Positions 52,251-63,768 are shown, counted from the stretch's first letter. The stretch is DNA of 64,000 bases from Planococcus sp. MB-3u-03 (GCF_002833405.1 NZ_CP025135.1:1221501-1285500); one strand, 5' to 3'. Numbers and translations: made by a program. The notes: generated by a model not told the origin, from the sequence alone.

Positions 52251-54662
52251 ATGTCTTTTAATCACAAGGAAATCGAAAAGAAATGGCAGCAACATTGGCA
52301 AGAAAACAAAACCTTCAAAACGGAGAACACGCCGGGCAAAGAAAAATTCTACGCACTTGATATGTTCCCGTATCCGTCAGGTGCCGGGCTTCACGTCGGG
52401 CATCCGGAAGGCTACACGGCGACCGATATCTTAAGCCGCCAAAAACGCATGCAAGGCTTTGATGTGCTTCATCCGATGGGCTGGGATGCATTCGGTTTGC
52501 CGGCAGAACAATACGCGCTCGATACCGGCAATGACCCTGCGGAATTCACGGCGAAAAACATCGAGACCTTCAAGCGCCAAATCCAGGAACTCGGCTTCTC
52601 ATATGATTGGGACCGTGAAATCAACACGACCGACCCAAACTATTATAAATGGACGCAATGGATTTTCATCCAGCTTTACAATAAAGGCTTGGCATATGTC
52701 GATGAAGTAGCGGTCAACTGGTGCCCGGCACTTGGCACCGTCTTGGCCAATGAAGAAGTGGTCGACGGGGTTTCTGAACGCGGAGGCCATCCGGTCGAAC
52801 GCCGCCCGATGCGTCAATGGGTGTTGCGGATCACTGAATACGCAGACCGCTTGCTGGAAGACTTGAACGAACTCGATTGGCCGGAAAGCTTGAAGGACAT
52901 GCAACGCAACTGGATCGGCAAATCCGAAGGCGCGGAGCTCGAATTCAAGATTGACGGCACCGGGCTTTCATTCCGTGCATTCACGACGCGCCCGGATACA
53001 ATTTTTGGCGCGACTTACGCGGTACTTGCCCCAGAGCATAAATTGGTTGGGGAAATTACGACATCTGATAAGAGCGAAGCGGTAGTTGAGTATATCGACA
53101 AAGTAAAAACGAAAAGTGATTTGGAGCGCACGGATCTCGCGAAAGATAAAACGGGCGTCTTCACTGGTGCTTATGCGATCAATCCGGCAAGCGGCGAGAA
53201 AATGCCAATCTGGATTGCAGATTATGTCCTTGCGACATACGGAACAGGCGCGATCATGGCCGTGCCGGCACATGATGAACGCGATTATGAATTTGCGAAA
53301 CAATTCGACTTGCCGATCGTCGAAGTCGTCTCAGGCGGCAACATCGACGAAGAAGCCTACGCTGGCGACGGCGAACTCGTCAACTCCGGTTTCCTTGACG
53401 GATTGAACAAAAACGAAGCGATTGGAAAAGCGATCGACTGGCTCGAGCAACAAGGCGTAGGCGAGAAGAAAATCACCTACCGTTTGCGCGACTGGCTGTT
53501 CAGCCGCCAACGCTATTGGGGCGAACCGATTCCGATCATCCACTGGGAAGACGGCACGATGTCTCCGGTCGATGATAAGGACCTGCCGCTGGAACTTCCA
53601 GTCACAACGGATATCAAGCCGAGCGGGACAGGCGAATCGCCGCTTGCCAATATCGAGGAATGGGTTAATGTCACGCATCCTGAAACCGGCATGAAAGGCC
53701 GCCGCGAAACGAACACGATGCCGCAATGGGCAGGCAGCTGTTGGTATTATTTGCGCTTTATCGATCCGACCAACGACGAAGCCATCGCAGATCCGGAGTT
53801 ATTGAAACGCTGGCTGCCGGTTGATGTCTACATCGGTGGGGCGGAACACGCCGTCCTTCACTTATTGTATGCGCGTTTCTGGCATAAAGTATTGTACGAC
53901 CTTGGCGTCGTGCCGACAAAAGAGCCATTCCAGAAATTGTTCAACCAAGGGATGATTCTTGGTGAAGGCAACGAGAAAATGTCGAAATCCAAAGGCAATG
54001 TCGTCAACCCGGACCAAATTATCGAAAGCCACGGCGCGGATACGTTGCGCATGTACGAAATGTTCATGGGGCCGCTCGAAGCGTCCATCGCCTGGTCGAC
54101 AAACGGACTAGACGGATCTCGTCGTTTCCTTGACCGCGTGTGGCGTTTACTGATCGAAGACGATGCGATTTCGAGCAAAGTCAGCGACCAAAATGACGGC
54201 AAACTGGAGAAAATCTACAACCAGACCGTCAAGAAAGTGACCGAAGACTTCGACGGCCTTCGTTTCAATACGGCAATTTCGCAAATGATGGTATTCATCA
54301 ATGAAGCGTATAAAGCCGACAACTTACCGAAAGAGTATATCGAAGGCTTCGTGAAGATGCTGTCGCCGATCGCGCCGCATTTGGCCGAAGAGCTTTGGAA
54401 CAAACTTGGGCATAGCGAGACGGTAACGTATGAAGCGTGGCCGACATATGACGAGTCGAAACTGGTCGATGACGAAGTCGAAATCGTCGTCCAAGTGAAC
54501 GGCAAAGTGAGAAGCAAGCTGACTGTCGCAAAAGACAGCACGAAGGAACAACTGGAAGAAGCGGCACTCGCCGACGAGCACGTCCAAAAGGCGGCAGAAG
54601 GCAAGCAAGTACGCAAAGTCATCGCCATTCCAGGGAAATTGGTTAATATCGTTGTAGGATGA
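52251..54662 (+). CDS. leuS: Leucyl-tRNA synthetase
   Basis: An 803-residue class Ia aminoacyl-tRNA synthetase. The HIGH motif is HVGH (residues 48 to 51, in [14 protein letters not shown]) and KMSKS is at residues 576 to 580. The editing domain insert (residues about 225 to 415) contains [12 protein letters not shown] and [15 protein letters not shown]. The C-terminal anticodon/tRNA-binding part runs to GKLVNIVVG. Start ATG 52251 follows AGAGGAGGAAAA; the longer frame upstream overlaps the T-box terminator. Expression is under the Leu T-box. Terminator after the stop. No lesions. Confidence 0.98.
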   Translation: MSFNHKEIEKKWQQHWQENKTFKTENTPGKEKFYALDMFPYPSGAGLHVGHPEGYTATDILSRQKRMQGFDVLHPMGWDAFGLPAEQYALDTGNDPAEFTAKNIETFKRQIQELGFSYDWDREINTTDPNYYKWTQWIFIQLYNKGLAYVDEVAVNWCPALGTVLANEEVVDGVSERGGHPVERRPMRQWVLRITEYADRLLEDLNELDWPESLKDMQRNWIGKSEGAELEFKIDGTGLSFRAFTTRPDTIFGATYAVLAPEHKLVGEITTSDKSEAVVEYIDKVKTKSDLERTDLAKDKTGVFTGAYAINPASGEKMPIWIADYVLATYGTGAIMAVPAHDERDYEFAKQFDLPIVEVVSGGNIDEEAYAGDGELVNSGFLDGLNKNEAIGKAIDWLEQQGVGEKKITYRLRDWLFSRQRYWGEPIPIIHWEDGTMSPVDDKDLPLELPVTTDIKPSGTGESPLANIEEWVNVTHPETGMKGRRETNTMPQWAGSCWYYLRFIDPTNDEAIADPELLKRWLPVDVYIGGAEHAVLHLLYARFWHKVLYDLGVVPTKEPFQKLFNQGMILGEGNEKMSKSKGNVVNPDQIIESHGADTLRMYEMFMGPLEASIAWSTNGLDGSRRFLDRVWRLLIEDDAISSKVSDQNDGKLEKIYNQTVKKVTEDFDGLRFNTAISQMMVFINEAYKADNLPKEYIEGFVKMLSPIAPHLAEELWNKLGHSETVTYEAWPTYDESKLVDDEVEIVVQVNGKVRSKLTVAKDSTKEQLEEAALADEHVQKAAEGKQVRKVIAIPGKLVNIVVG

Positions 54663-54669
54663 AAAATGA

Positions 54670-54703
54670 AAGCCGCCAGGGAAATTTCTCTGGCGGTTTT
54701 TTT
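54670..54703 (+). terminator. leuS terminator
   Basis: GCCGCCAGGGAAATTTCTCTGGCGGT stem followed by seven T. Confidence 0.92.
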
Positions 54704-54773
54704 CATATTGAATAACAATGGGACAGTGAAATTTTAGAGATTCTTGAGACTGGAAGAGTCAATTCTAGAAAAG

Positions 54774-54978
54774 TGAGTGGAAAAGCTTCCGCTTTTCGAC
54801 TGCGTTTCAGGGGACTGCTTGGGGCTCGCAGGATGCGAGTCATGCAGCTGATGCGACAGGACGTCGCGTTTTCAGCTGCCCGGGGATGGGGCGGGTGTTG
54901 AGCCAAGGTGGCAAATAGCGCGCCACCTTTGTCTCGCCAGCCCGCTCGGTCCCCCAGGCGTCGCCCCTTTTCACTCCG
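54774..54978. repeat. Structured intergenic element with nested hairpins
   Basis: The ends GAGTGGAAAAG (54776-54786) and CCTTTTCACTC (54967-54977) are nearly complementary. Inside are CTCGCA-GGA-TGCGAG, then GCAGCTGA...TCAGCTGC enclosing TGCGAC-AGGAC-GTCGCG, then GGTGGC...GCGCCACC. No credible reading frame. GC-richer than its surroundings. Probably a dispersed intergenic repeat; copy number in the genome is unknown. Confidence 0.5.
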
Positions 54979-55150
54979 TCTCCTAGTTTTAGAGTGGAAA
55001 ATAATTTCTTTAGCTCACTCAGCAGAAGGTGTGGAACTGCATCATTTTTAGCTTGCTTCATGTAGAGATAAAAATGGAAATGGTCATCGTCCACTAAATA
55101 CAACAAAAGCTGGCCGAATAGAACATCATATGACCAGACGCCGCTTCTTG

Positions 55151-55380
55151 GGAAGCGATTCCCCACTAGCCCGCAACTGGATACGGAAGTAGAGTTGATT
55201 AAACAGTCTTCACACAACGAAATCGCTCAGCCGCCGAGTGTCAAGGGTGAGCCGACGCAATAAGACAGGTGCTCTTCCTGGCTTATTGCCAAAGGCCAAC
55301 CCAAAGCTAGGTGGTGAATACTAAGATGAAACTTAAATCAATGTTCAATAACATTTCCGCAAGAAAACTCTCACTATCTA
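55151..55380 (+). repeat. 230-bp direct repeat, copy A, with structured core 55230-55315
   Basis: Aligned with copy B over its entire 230 bp, with many substitutions. The core 86 nt folds as GCCGCC...GGTGGT, GGGT...ACCC, GCC...GGC, GCAATAAG...CTTATTGC, CAGG...CCTG with a seven-base loop. Two G-T pairs in the outer helix suggest the plus strand is the RNA-like strand. Located in the gap between convergent leuS and the BaiN-like gene. Confidence 0.7.
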
Positions 55381-55395
55381 TTCCAAACTTATCCA

Positions 55396-55625
55396 GGAAG
55401 CGAGTTCCCCGCTAGCCGGCAACTGAATAAAGAAGCTAATCTGCTTAAACCGTCTTCATACAATGAAATCTCTTAGCCGCCGAGCGTAAAGGGGTGAGCC
55501 GACGCAATAAGACAGACGTTCTTTCTGGCTTATTGCCAAAGGCCAACCCAAAGCCGGGCGGCGACTATGAAGGAAACTGTACTTCAATATTCAGTAACAT
55601 TTCCACAAGAAAACTCCCGCTATCT
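55396..55625 (+). repeat. 230-bp direct repeat, copy B, with structured core 55476-55562
   Basis: Second copy, 245 bp downstream of the first. The core has the same helices, with GCCGCC...GGCGGC (Watson-Crick instead of G-T) and a CAGA...TCTG apical helix in place of CAGG...CCTG, a compensatory pair change. Segments GAGCCGACGCAATAAGACAG and CTTATTGCCAAAGGCCAACC are identical in both copies. No open reading frame is conserved between the copies. Confidence 0.7.
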
Positions 55626-55638
55626 TTGATTCTGTCTA

Positions 55639-56971
<1,333 letters not shown>

Positions 56972-57100
56972 ATAATAAAAACTCACTTTCGTTTTTCTTT
57001 TCAGTATACACGATGAGGCAAAACACGTTGAGTAATTTTGTCTATAGGTGTAAACTATCGTGTAGATTGCTTTTATTTTGAACAAAGTCAGGAGTGCAAA

Positions 57101-58700
57101 ATGTCCTCATTAATTAAAGGTACCGCCATTTTAACTTTAGGTTTATTTCTGTCGAAAGTGCTCGGCGTCATCTACATCATCCCGTTTTACAGTATGGTCG
57201 GGGAAGATAATATCGGACTTTACCAGTATGCATACATACCGTACAACTTGATGCTTGCACTGGCGATATCCGGTGCACCGATCGCTTTTTCCAAGTTCAC
57301 GGCTAAATACAATTCACTCGGTGATTACGAAACCGGGAGGCGATTATTGAGTTCAGGTTTGTTGACGATGATGGTTACCGGCATCTTATCGTTTTGGCAC
57401 TTTATCTGCTGGCTGAGCCACTCGCACGCATCACCATTTCGGAAGATGAGCTCATCTACTCGGTAGATGATATCGCAGATGCGATCCGCTGGGTCAGCTT
57501 CGCCTTGATCGTCGTTCCGTTCATGAGTCTTTGGCGCGGCTTTTCCAAGGCTATAACTACATGATGCCGACCGCTGTTTCGCAATTGATCGAGCAGATTG
57601 TCCGCATCATCTTCCTGCTCGGCGGCGCGTTCGCTGTCATTTATCTTTTGATGGCACGCCGAAGACCGCTATCCAGTTCGCCGTTTTGTCGGCTGCAGTC
57701 GGGGCGCTTGGCGGGCTTGTCACCTTGTATTATTTCTGGCGCAAAAGAAGCCGGAATACAATCACTTACTTGCAACATCCGTTGAATCCTATGATGTGCG
57801 GTTGCGTGATATGTACCGCGAAATCCTACTATATGCCGTACCGGTCATTTTCCTCGGCATCGCCAACCCGTTGTTCCAGTTCGTCGATTTGATGACCTTC
57901 AACCGGGCAATGGCAGCCGGCAATAATATCATGGAGACGGACCTTCTCGGTATCTTGAATTTGACTGCCCATAAACTGGTCATGATTCCAGTTATGCTTG
58001 CGACAGGCTTTTCGATGGCGCTCATTCCGCTCATCACGAAGCATTTCACGCGCAATGAACACTTGCAAGTGACCAAAACATTGGATCAGTCGTTCCAGTT
58101 GATCTTGTTCTTGACCTTGCCTGCAGTCATCGGCATGACGATGCTGTCGGATGAGCTGTATCACGTCTTCTACAAAGTCAGTGATGTCGGTTCTGAGATT
58201 TTGGCGCATTATCTGCCGGTCGCGATCCTGTTTGCCGCATTCCCTGTGACAGCATCGATCTTGCAAGGCATCAACAAACAAAATGGATCATCATCAACTT
58301 GCTGATTGGCCTCGGGCTTAAGGCCTTGCTGAATACGCCGCTGATTATGTGGTTCGAGACGGACGGCGCGATCGCTGCGACAATCATCGGCTATGTCGTC
58401 GCAATTACGATGAATATGATCGTCATTTCGAAGACGATGAATTATCGCTCGAAAATGGTGTTCCGCCGCATTTTACTCATTCTCATCTTGAATGCCGTCA
58501 TGGCGTTCGCTGTGTATTTTGCAATGAATGGCCTCGATTATATTATCGGCATGGACAATAAATTCTTGTCGATGATCCGCATCGTCTTGATCGGCGGAGT
58601 GGGCGCTATTGTCTACGGATACCTCAGCTTGAAGACAGGGCTTGCCCAGAAGCTGCTCGGCGCGAGAATTACGCGCATTACAAGACGCTTCGGCTTCTAG
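57101..58700 (+). CDS. murJ: Lipid II flippase MurJ/YtgP, MVF/MATE-like fold (several frameshifts)
   Basis: A polytopic protein of about 535 residues with 14 hydrophobic segments of the polysaccharide-export/MVF type. B. subtilis YtgP is a MurJ that flips lipid II across the membrane; this orthologue keeps [20 protein letters not shown], the [18 protein letters not shown] segment and the charged TM pair. Five one-base deletions, all in runs (about 57393, 57545, 57650, 57744 and 58281), break the frame; restoring T, T, A, A, A gives an uninterrupted protein. Start ATG 57101 follows a GGAG site; the pseudouridine synthase gene follows 11 bp later, as in Bacillus. Confidence 0.88.
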
Positions 58701-58711
58701 GAGGAACTAAT

Positions 58712-59423
58712 ATGAGAATCGATAAACTATTGTCGAATTCAGGATTCGGCTCAAGAAAAGAAGTGAAAATCTTACTTAAATCGAAAGCGGTGGAAGTGAA
58801 CGGGAAACGGTGCGCGATCCGAAGTTTCACGTTGATGAAAAAGCGGATGAAGTATCGGTCGCCGGTGAACCGGTCGTCTACCGGGAGTTTATTTATTTTA
58901 TGATGAACAAACCGCAAGGCGTCATTTCAGCGACAGAAGACCGCTTCGATGAAACCGTCATCGATTTGCTGACAGAAGGTGAGCAGCGCTTTGAGCCGTT
59001 TCCGGTCGGGCGCCTCGATAAAGATACGGAAGGGCTGCTGCTGATCACAAACGACGGTAAATTGGCCCATGAGCTGCTGTCGCCGAAAAGCATGTCGATA
59101 AAACCTATTACGCGAAAATCGACAGCCCCGTAACGGATGAAGATATAGAAGCATTCAAACAAGGCGTCGTGCTCGATGATGGTTACGAGACAAAGCCTGC
59201 GCAGCTGCACATTTTACACAGCGGGGAAGAATCCGAAATCGAATTGACCATTACGGAAGGGAAATTCCACCAGGTCAAGCGCATGTTCGAAAGCGTGAAT
59301 AAGCAAGTGGTATTTTTGAAGCGTTTGTCGATGGGCACGCTCCAATTAGACAAAACGCTCGAACTCGGAGAATACCGCGAACTAACGGAAGATGAATTAA
59401 CTAAATTAAAACAAAGAAAATGA
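58712..59423 (+). CDS. RsuA-family pseudouridine synthase (YtzG-like; frameshifted)
   Basis: About 238 residues, restored. N-terminal S4 RNA-binding domain (MRIDKLLSNSGFGSRKEVK) and a catalytic domain with the Asp in PVGRLDKDTEGLLLITNDG, preceded by NKPQGVISATED and followed by EGKFHQVKRMFESV. Members modify 16S or 23S rRNA; 16S U516 is likely but not proven. Two A are missing from runs (about 58805 and 59085). Start ATG 58712 follows AGGAGGAACTAAT. It lies in one operon with murJ and shares a palindromic terminator with the convergent small regulator. Confidence 0.87.
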
Positions 59424-59447
59424 CCGCCTAGGCGGTCATTTTCTTTG
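59413..59447. terminator. Bidirectional terminator, pseudouridine synthase / DeoR-type gene
   Basis: AAAGAAAATGACCGCC / GGCGGTCATTTTCTTT: nearly perfect palindrome around TA. Confidence 0.92.
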
Positions 59448-59450
59448 TTT

Positions 59451-59672
59451 TCAGGACGTCATTTTGACTTTTTTCTTCGTCGTTGTCCATTTGCCCCGAA
59501 CCGGGCTTTCTATCAGTTCGTTAAAGGCCAACACATTCAAATCCCTTTGAATGGTGCGAGGAGTGATGCCGAATTCATCGACCAGATCCTGTGTGGTCAC
59601 AGTCCCGTTTTCGAGAATGTACTTGTACATGTCTTTGATTCGAATGAGCATGCGGTCAGTTGTGGGTTTCAT
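59451..59672 (-). CDS. Small DeoR-type HTH protein (YtzE-like)
   Basis: 73 residues covering only a DeoR winged-helix motif: MLIRIKDMYKYILENGTVTT followed by LVDEFGITPRTIQRDLNVL. It lacks the sugar-phosphate-binding domain of full DeoR proteins. The basic tail is TTKKKVKM. Start ATG 59672 has GGAGTGGTTC upstream. The position downstream of the pseudouridine synthase gene and before pepV matches B. subtilis ytzE. Target genes are unknown. Confidence 0.83.
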   Translation of the reverse strand: MKPTTDRMLIRIKDMYKYILENGTVTTQDLVDEFGITPRTIQRDLNVLAFNELIESPVRGKWTTTKKKVKMTS

Positions 59673-59975
59673 AAGTTAAGAACCACTCCTTCATCTTTAG
59701 TACCAATGGCAAAGACTAGCGGACGCGTGAGTGTGGTGTATACAGCGATTAAGGAATAATAGCGGTAGACAGCTCCTTTTTTTTAGAAAATCCGTCAATT
59801 TGACTTGTCTGACAATTTGATTATATCGGAAAAACTTCTCAAATTCCATGATTTTGGGTTTCTTTACTAGAACTTAATATGAATGATATAGAAAAAAATC
59901 CCCGAAAATAACCGGCTGTTCTTTAAATTATTTGAAAAAGGTGTACAATAGCCATAACAAAAAGGAGTGTGAGGC
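59673..59975. other. Gene-free stretch with the pepV promoter region
   Basis: AT-rich region of 303 bp. A -10-like TACAAT (59944-59949) with a weak TTTAAA 16 bases upstream probably drives pepV. A T-run at about 59777 has no stem before it. I see no gene or other structure here. Confidence 0.5.
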
Positions 59976-61343
59976 ATGGATTGGCAGCAGGAAGCAGAGC
60001 GGCGTAAAGAAGAATTGCTCAGTGAATTGCAGGAGTTGATCGCAATTCCGAGCGTATTAAGCGAAGACGGAAATCCTGACGCTCCTTACGGAAAAGAAGT
60101 TCGGCAAGCGCTGGATTGGTTTTTGGAAAAAGGAGACCGTGCAGGTTTCAAAGTGAAAAACATCGCCAATGTCGCAGGGCATTTGGAGACAGGCGAAGGG
60201 CCGGAACTTCTCGGGATTCTTGGCCACGTCGATGTCGTTCCAGCCGGAGACGGTTGGACAAAAGAGCCGTTTGGCGGCGAAATCGCCGACGGGAAATTGT
60301 TCGGGCGCGGTGCCATCGATGATAAAGGCCCGACAATCGCTGCATGGATGGCGCTGAATATGGTCAAAGATGCAGGATTCGAGTTCAAACGCCGTGTCAG
60401 GTTGATCATCGGCACTGACGAAGAAAGCGGCTTTCGCTGCGTGGAGCGTTATTTCCAAACAGAAGAAATGCCGGATATCGGATTTGCGCCGGATGCGGAT
60501 TTTCCGATCATCAATGCAGAGAAAGGCATCGCGGACATCAAGTACACGCTTGGTGCTGCAGAAACTGGCGAATTGCTGGAATTCACTTCAGGGGAACGGA
60601 CCAATATGGTGCCGGACCGTGCGGTGGCAAGAGTTGCACTAGAAAGCGGCGAGATTGATGCGGCATTCCGGAAATTTTGCGAAACGGAAAAGGTGTCGGG
60701 CGACTGCACGCCGAATGCTGATGGTGCAATTTTGACCCTAAATGGCAAATCGGCCCACGCGATGGAACCGGATGCAGGCGTTAATGCGGGCATTTTGCTC
60801 GCGAAATTTTTGCAGGATAAAGTTTCAGGAGACGGAGCTGAATTCGTCCGCTTCATCGCCCATTATTTCAGCGGTGATTCCAGAGGCCGAAAACTCGGGC
60901 TCTCGTTTTCGGATGAAGCGTCCGGCGACACGACATTCAATGCCGGAATCATGCGCTTTAAGGCGGGGGAACTTGCCGCTGTTCGCGTCAGCATGCGCTA
61001 CTCGGTCAGCTGCCCATTCGATGACTTGGTGGCTGGCCATCGAATAGATGGGGTTGAAATGGATATATTATCCAACTCACGACCGCATCATGTCGATGCA
61101 GCCGATCCATTCATTCAAACACTGCAGCAGGCTTACGAGAAGCAGACCGGCGAACCGGCAGAACTATTGGCGATCGGTGGCGGCACATATGCACGCGTGC
61201 TCGATAAAGGCGTCGCTTTCGGCATGTTGTTCCCGGGAGAGCCGGATGTCGCCCACCAAGCAGACGAATTCGTCGATATCGACAATTTGGTAAAAGCAAC
61301 AGCGATATATGCAGAAGCCATTTATCAACTGGCTTGCAAATAA
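59976..61343 (+). CDS. pepV: Dipeptidase PepV
   Basis: A 455-residue M20-family zinc aminopeptidase/dipeptidase. Zinc ligands: LLGILGHVDVVPAGDGW (His), GRGAIDDKGPTIAAW (Asp), GTDEESGFRCVERYF (Glu/Glu) and FAPDADFP (Asp); the last His is in FPGEPDVAHQADEFV. The central lid domain runs from about residue 190 to 350. It cleaves dipeptides, preferring an N-terminal small or hydrophobic residue in known PepV. Start ATG 59976 follows AAGGAGTGTGAGGC. It is closely followed by dat (22 bp), suggesting an operon. Confidence 0.93.
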   Translation: MDWQQEAERRKEELLSELQELIAIPSVLSEDGNPDAPYGKEVRQALDWFLEKGDRAGFKVKNIANVAGHLETGEGPELLGILGHVDVVPAGDGWTKEPFGGEIADGKLFGRGAIDDKGPTIAAWMALNMVKDAGFEFKRRVRLIIGTDEESGFRCVERYFQTEEMPDIGFAPDADFPIINAEKGIADIKYTLGAAETGELLEFTSGERTNMVPDRAVARVALESGEIDAAFRKFCETEKVSGDCTPNADGAILTLNGKSAHAMEPDAGVNAGILLAKFLQDKVSGDGAEFVRFIAHYFSGDSRGRKLGLSFSDEASGDTTFNAGIMRFKAGELAAVRVSMRYSVSCPFDDLVAGHRIDGVEMDILSNSRPHHVDAADPFIQTLQQAYEKQTGEPAELLAIGGGTYARVLDKGVAFGMLFPGEPDVAHQADEFVDIDNLVKATAIYAEAIYQLACK

Positions 61344-61365
61344 TTACAGGAAAGAAGGAATGGCA

Positions 61366-62214
61366 ATGGAATGGATTTTGTCCAATGGAGAGATTGTAAA
61401 AGAACAGGATTTGGAGATTTCAAAAGAAGACCGCGGGTACCAGTTCGGCGACGGCATTTACGAAGTCATCCGCGTTTACGAAGGTGACTTGTTCACGGCA
61501 ACGGAACATATCGACCGTTTCTATGCCAGCGCAGAGAAAATCCGCATAACGGTTCCTTACACGAAAGATGTGTTCCATAAGATGCTCCATGACTTAGTCG
61601 AATTGAACAATATCGACAACGGCCAAGTGTATGTACAGATTACACGCGGAGCGGCTCCGCGAAACCATCAATTCCCGGAAAATGCTGAGCCGGTTGTTGT
61701 CGGTTACACGAAATCGGTCGAGCGCCCTGTGGAATTCCTGGAAAACGGCGTGAAAGCGCTCTTGGTCGAAGATGTACGCTGGTTGCGCTGCGACATCAAG
61801 AGCTTGAACTTGCTCGGCAATGTGATGGCGAAACAGCAGGCTTATGAAGAAGGCTATTTCGAAGCGATCCTTCACCGCGGCGATACGGTGACGGAAGGTT
61901 CGTCATCGAATATGTACGGTATCAAAGACGGAGTTCTTTACACACACCCAGCGACCAACTTGATCTTGAACGGCATCACGAGACGCGTCATTTTCGAGCT
62001 ATGCGACGAATTGGGGATCGACGTAGTGGAGACGGCGTTCACGAAGCAGCAGGCACTTGAGATGGATGAATTCTTCATGTCTTCGACAACTTCCGAAGTC
62101 ATGCCGGTCATTGAAATTTCTGGTCAGAAAATTGCGGACGGCACGCCTGGCGAATTGACGCGCAAACTGCAAAAAGCTTTTGAAGCGCGGATTAAATTGG
62201 GCGTTATTTCCTGA
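61366..62214 (+). CDS. dat: D-alanine aminotransferase
   Basis: A 282-residue fold-type IV aminotransferase that interconverts D-alanine and D-glutamate for the cell wall. The PLP lysine is Lys145 in RCDIKSLNLLGNVMAKQQA; other sites are RGYQFGDGIYEVIRVY, RGAAPRNHQFP and EGSSSNMYGIKDG with a phosphate-binding SSTTSEVMPV. The length is exactly that of Bacillus Dat when ATG 61366 is used, seven bases after AGAAGG; ATG 61360 is too close to the ribosome binding site. Terminator follows. Confidence 0.95.
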   Translation: MEWILSNGEIVKEQDLEISKEDRGYQFGDGIYEVIRVYEGDLFTATEHIDRFYASAEKIRITVPYTKDVFHKMLHDLVELNNIDNGQVYVQITRGAAPRNHQFPENAEPVVVGYTKSVERPVEFLENGVKALLVEDVRWLRCDIKSLNLLGNVMAKQQAYEEGYFEAILHRGDTVTEGSSSNMYGIKDGVLYTHPATNLILNGITRRVIFELCDELGIDVVETAFTKQQALEMDEFFMSSTTSEVMPVIEISGQKIADGTPGELTRKLQKAFEARIKLGVIS

Positions 62215-62239
62215 TTCCTGCACTTATTATGCAATCCCG

Positions 62240-62267
62240 GGACCAGCAAAGAGCTGGTCCTTTTTTT
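62240..62267 (+). terminator. dat terminator
   Basis: GGACCAGC AAAGA GCTGGTCC followed by seven T. Confidence 0.93.
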
Positions 62268-62302
62268 ACGCCCGTCAGTTATAATGAATAGAGGTGATGA
62301 CA

Positions 62303-62839
62303 ATGAGCACGCATTATTTTATTGGGATCCGGATTCCGCAACAAGCAGCTGAAAAAATTGGGCAAGCGAGAGATTCGTGGGAGCTGACTACCCATAAGCG
62401 TTCAACGCCTCCTGCAGATATGCATATTACCTTGATTTTTATTGGTGAAGACCGCTTCGATGAATTGGGAGAGATTGCCGAACGGCTCAGGCAAATCGAT
62501 CAAGCGCCGTTTCGCTTACAGCTCGCCGGCGTGAAGACGTTCGGCAATCCCGAAACTCCACGCATCGTCTATGCCGCACTTTCTGACAGCCCTGAATTGA
62601 TGGAACTTCAACACGCTGTGCAGCAACAGCTGGATCCATTGCAGCTTGCTACTGATCCGAAACCGTTTGTCCCTCATATCACGCTCGCCAGCCGCTGGAA
62701 AGGCGGAAGCTTGCCGGAAAACTGGCCGCTGGAAGAGCTGGAATTTCCGGTCGATTCGTTCTCTTTATTCGAGATTCATCCACGCGAAACCCCGCGATAC
62801 AAAGAAATTCAAACTTATCGATTGAAAGGCGGCGCTTAA
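62303..62839 (+). CDS. thpR: RNA 2',3'-cyclic phosphodiesterase ThpR
   Basis: A 178-residue 2H phosphoesterase. The two catalytic HxTx motifs are HITL at residues 41 to 44 (MHITLIFIGE) and HITL at 125 to 128 (PHITLASRW). The family opens 2',3'-cyclic phosphates on RNA, or ligates tRNA halves in vitro; the true role in Bacillota is unknown. Start ATG 62303 has GAGGTGA five bases upstream; the longer GTG-ATG frame begins inside that ribosome binding site. It is followed by the lipid kinase gene after 17 bp. Confidence 0.92.
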   Translation: MSTHYFIGIRIPQQAAEKIGQARDSWELTTHKRSTPPADMHITLIFIGEDRFDELGEIAERLRQIDQAPFRLQLAGVKTFGNPETPRIVYAALSDSPELMELQHAVQQQLDPLQLATDPKPFVPHITLASRWKGGSLPENWPLEELEFPVDSFSLFEIHPRETPRYKEIQTYRLKGGA

Positions 62840-62856
62840 GCGTCAGGGAAACTACT

Positions 62857-63768
62857 ATGGAGATTGTCTTTATCATTAATCCAACAGCCGGCAACGGGGC
62901 GGCACTTAGGAAATGGCGCAAGTTTTCCGAAACGATCGATTTCCCCTACGAACAATTCGTCACTCGTTCTCCAGGACATGCGTTTCAATTGGTCGAACAA
63001 TTGAAACAAAGGGAACGGAAAACCTTGGTGATCGGCTTTGGCGGAGATGGGACGATGCGTGAAATTGCTGCAGCTGCGGCCGGGGCGGAGCTTTTATTCA
63101 TCGCTTCGGTTCCCGCCGGGTCGGGCAATGATTTTGCCCGCAGCTTCAGCTGTTTTGCCATGGCGCATGAAATCAGCCGTTTTTTGGCATGCCCTGGAGG
63201 ATTGCTGACCGATATCGGGCAAGTAGGAGTTAAATCGGAGCAGCTATTTGCCAGCAGTTCCGGCATCGGCTTTGACGCAGCTGTCGCACATGCTGTCAAT
63301 CATTCGCGAATGAAACGATGGCTGAATAAATTCGGTCTCGGCAAATTGGCGTATTTGATTTTCGTCGTCACGACATTGTTTGCATTCAAGAAGTTCCGCC
63401 TGACGGTCGAATCGGATGAAGCGCTGTACCATTACGAGGACGTATGGCTCGCCACCGTCAGCAATCAGCCGTATTTTGGCGGCGGTATGAAGATTTCACC
63501 TAATTCGTCTGTCCATGATGGCCAGCTCGAATTGACGGTCGTTCACCGTCTGCCGAGATTGAAACTACTGGCCGTTTTTGGTACGGTATTTAGCGGAAGC
63601 CATACGAAATTTTCGGAAGTCGTGCAGTTCAGCGGTAAACATTTTTCGCTCGCAGTGGATCGCCCAGTGCCGCGCCATATGGATGGGGACGATGCGGGAA
63701 TGGCGGATGCGCAAGAACCACTCGAGTTTCGCGTATCAACAAAACAATGGCAACAAGCAAAATTATAA
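62857..63768 (+). CDS. Diacylglycerol/lipid kinase family protein (YegS/DgkB-like)
   Basis: A 303-residue protein of the diacylglycerol-kinase catalytic fold: VFIINPTAGNGAALRKW near the start, then the ATP-binding VIGFGGDGTMREI, VPAGSGNDFARS and a C-terminal beta domain with DVWLATVSNQPYFGGGMKIS. It phosphorylates a lipid (diacylglycerol or related) at the membrane; the precise substrate is unknown. B. subtilis carries the similar YtlR here. Start ATG 62857. It belongs to the thpR-(kinase)-trmB group. Confidence 0.9.
   Translation: MEIVFIINPTAGNGAALRKWRKFSETIDFPYEQFVTRSPGHAFQLVEQLKQRERKTLVIGFGGDGTMREIAAAAAGAELLFIASVPAGSGNDFARSFSCFAMAHEISRFLACPGGLLTDIGQVGVKSEQLFASSSGIGFDAAVAHAVNHSRMKRWLNKFGLGKLAYLIFVVTTLFAFKKFRLTVESDEALYHYEDVWLATVSNQPYFGGGMKISPNSSVHDGQLELTVVHRLPRLKLLAVFGTVFSGSHTKFSEVVQFSGKHFSLAVDRPVPRHMDGDDAGMADAQEPLEFRVSTKQWQQAKL

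Noticed and set aside
54840..55217. 125-codon minus-strand frame covering part of the leuS downstream gap
   Set aside because: It has no ribosome binding site, spans two different repeat elements, and the matching region of the second repeat copy has stops and frame changes. Not a gene.
55151..55625. Cobalamin or other known riboswitch, group II intron domain V, or an IS200/IS605 end in the tandem repeats
   Set aside because: No B12 box, no group II AGC...GUY catalytic triad pattern, no transposase frame nearby, and tandem copies between convergent genes do not control a downstream gene.
59777..59785. Terminator at the T-run upstream of pepV
   Set aside because: No stable stem precedes the T-run.
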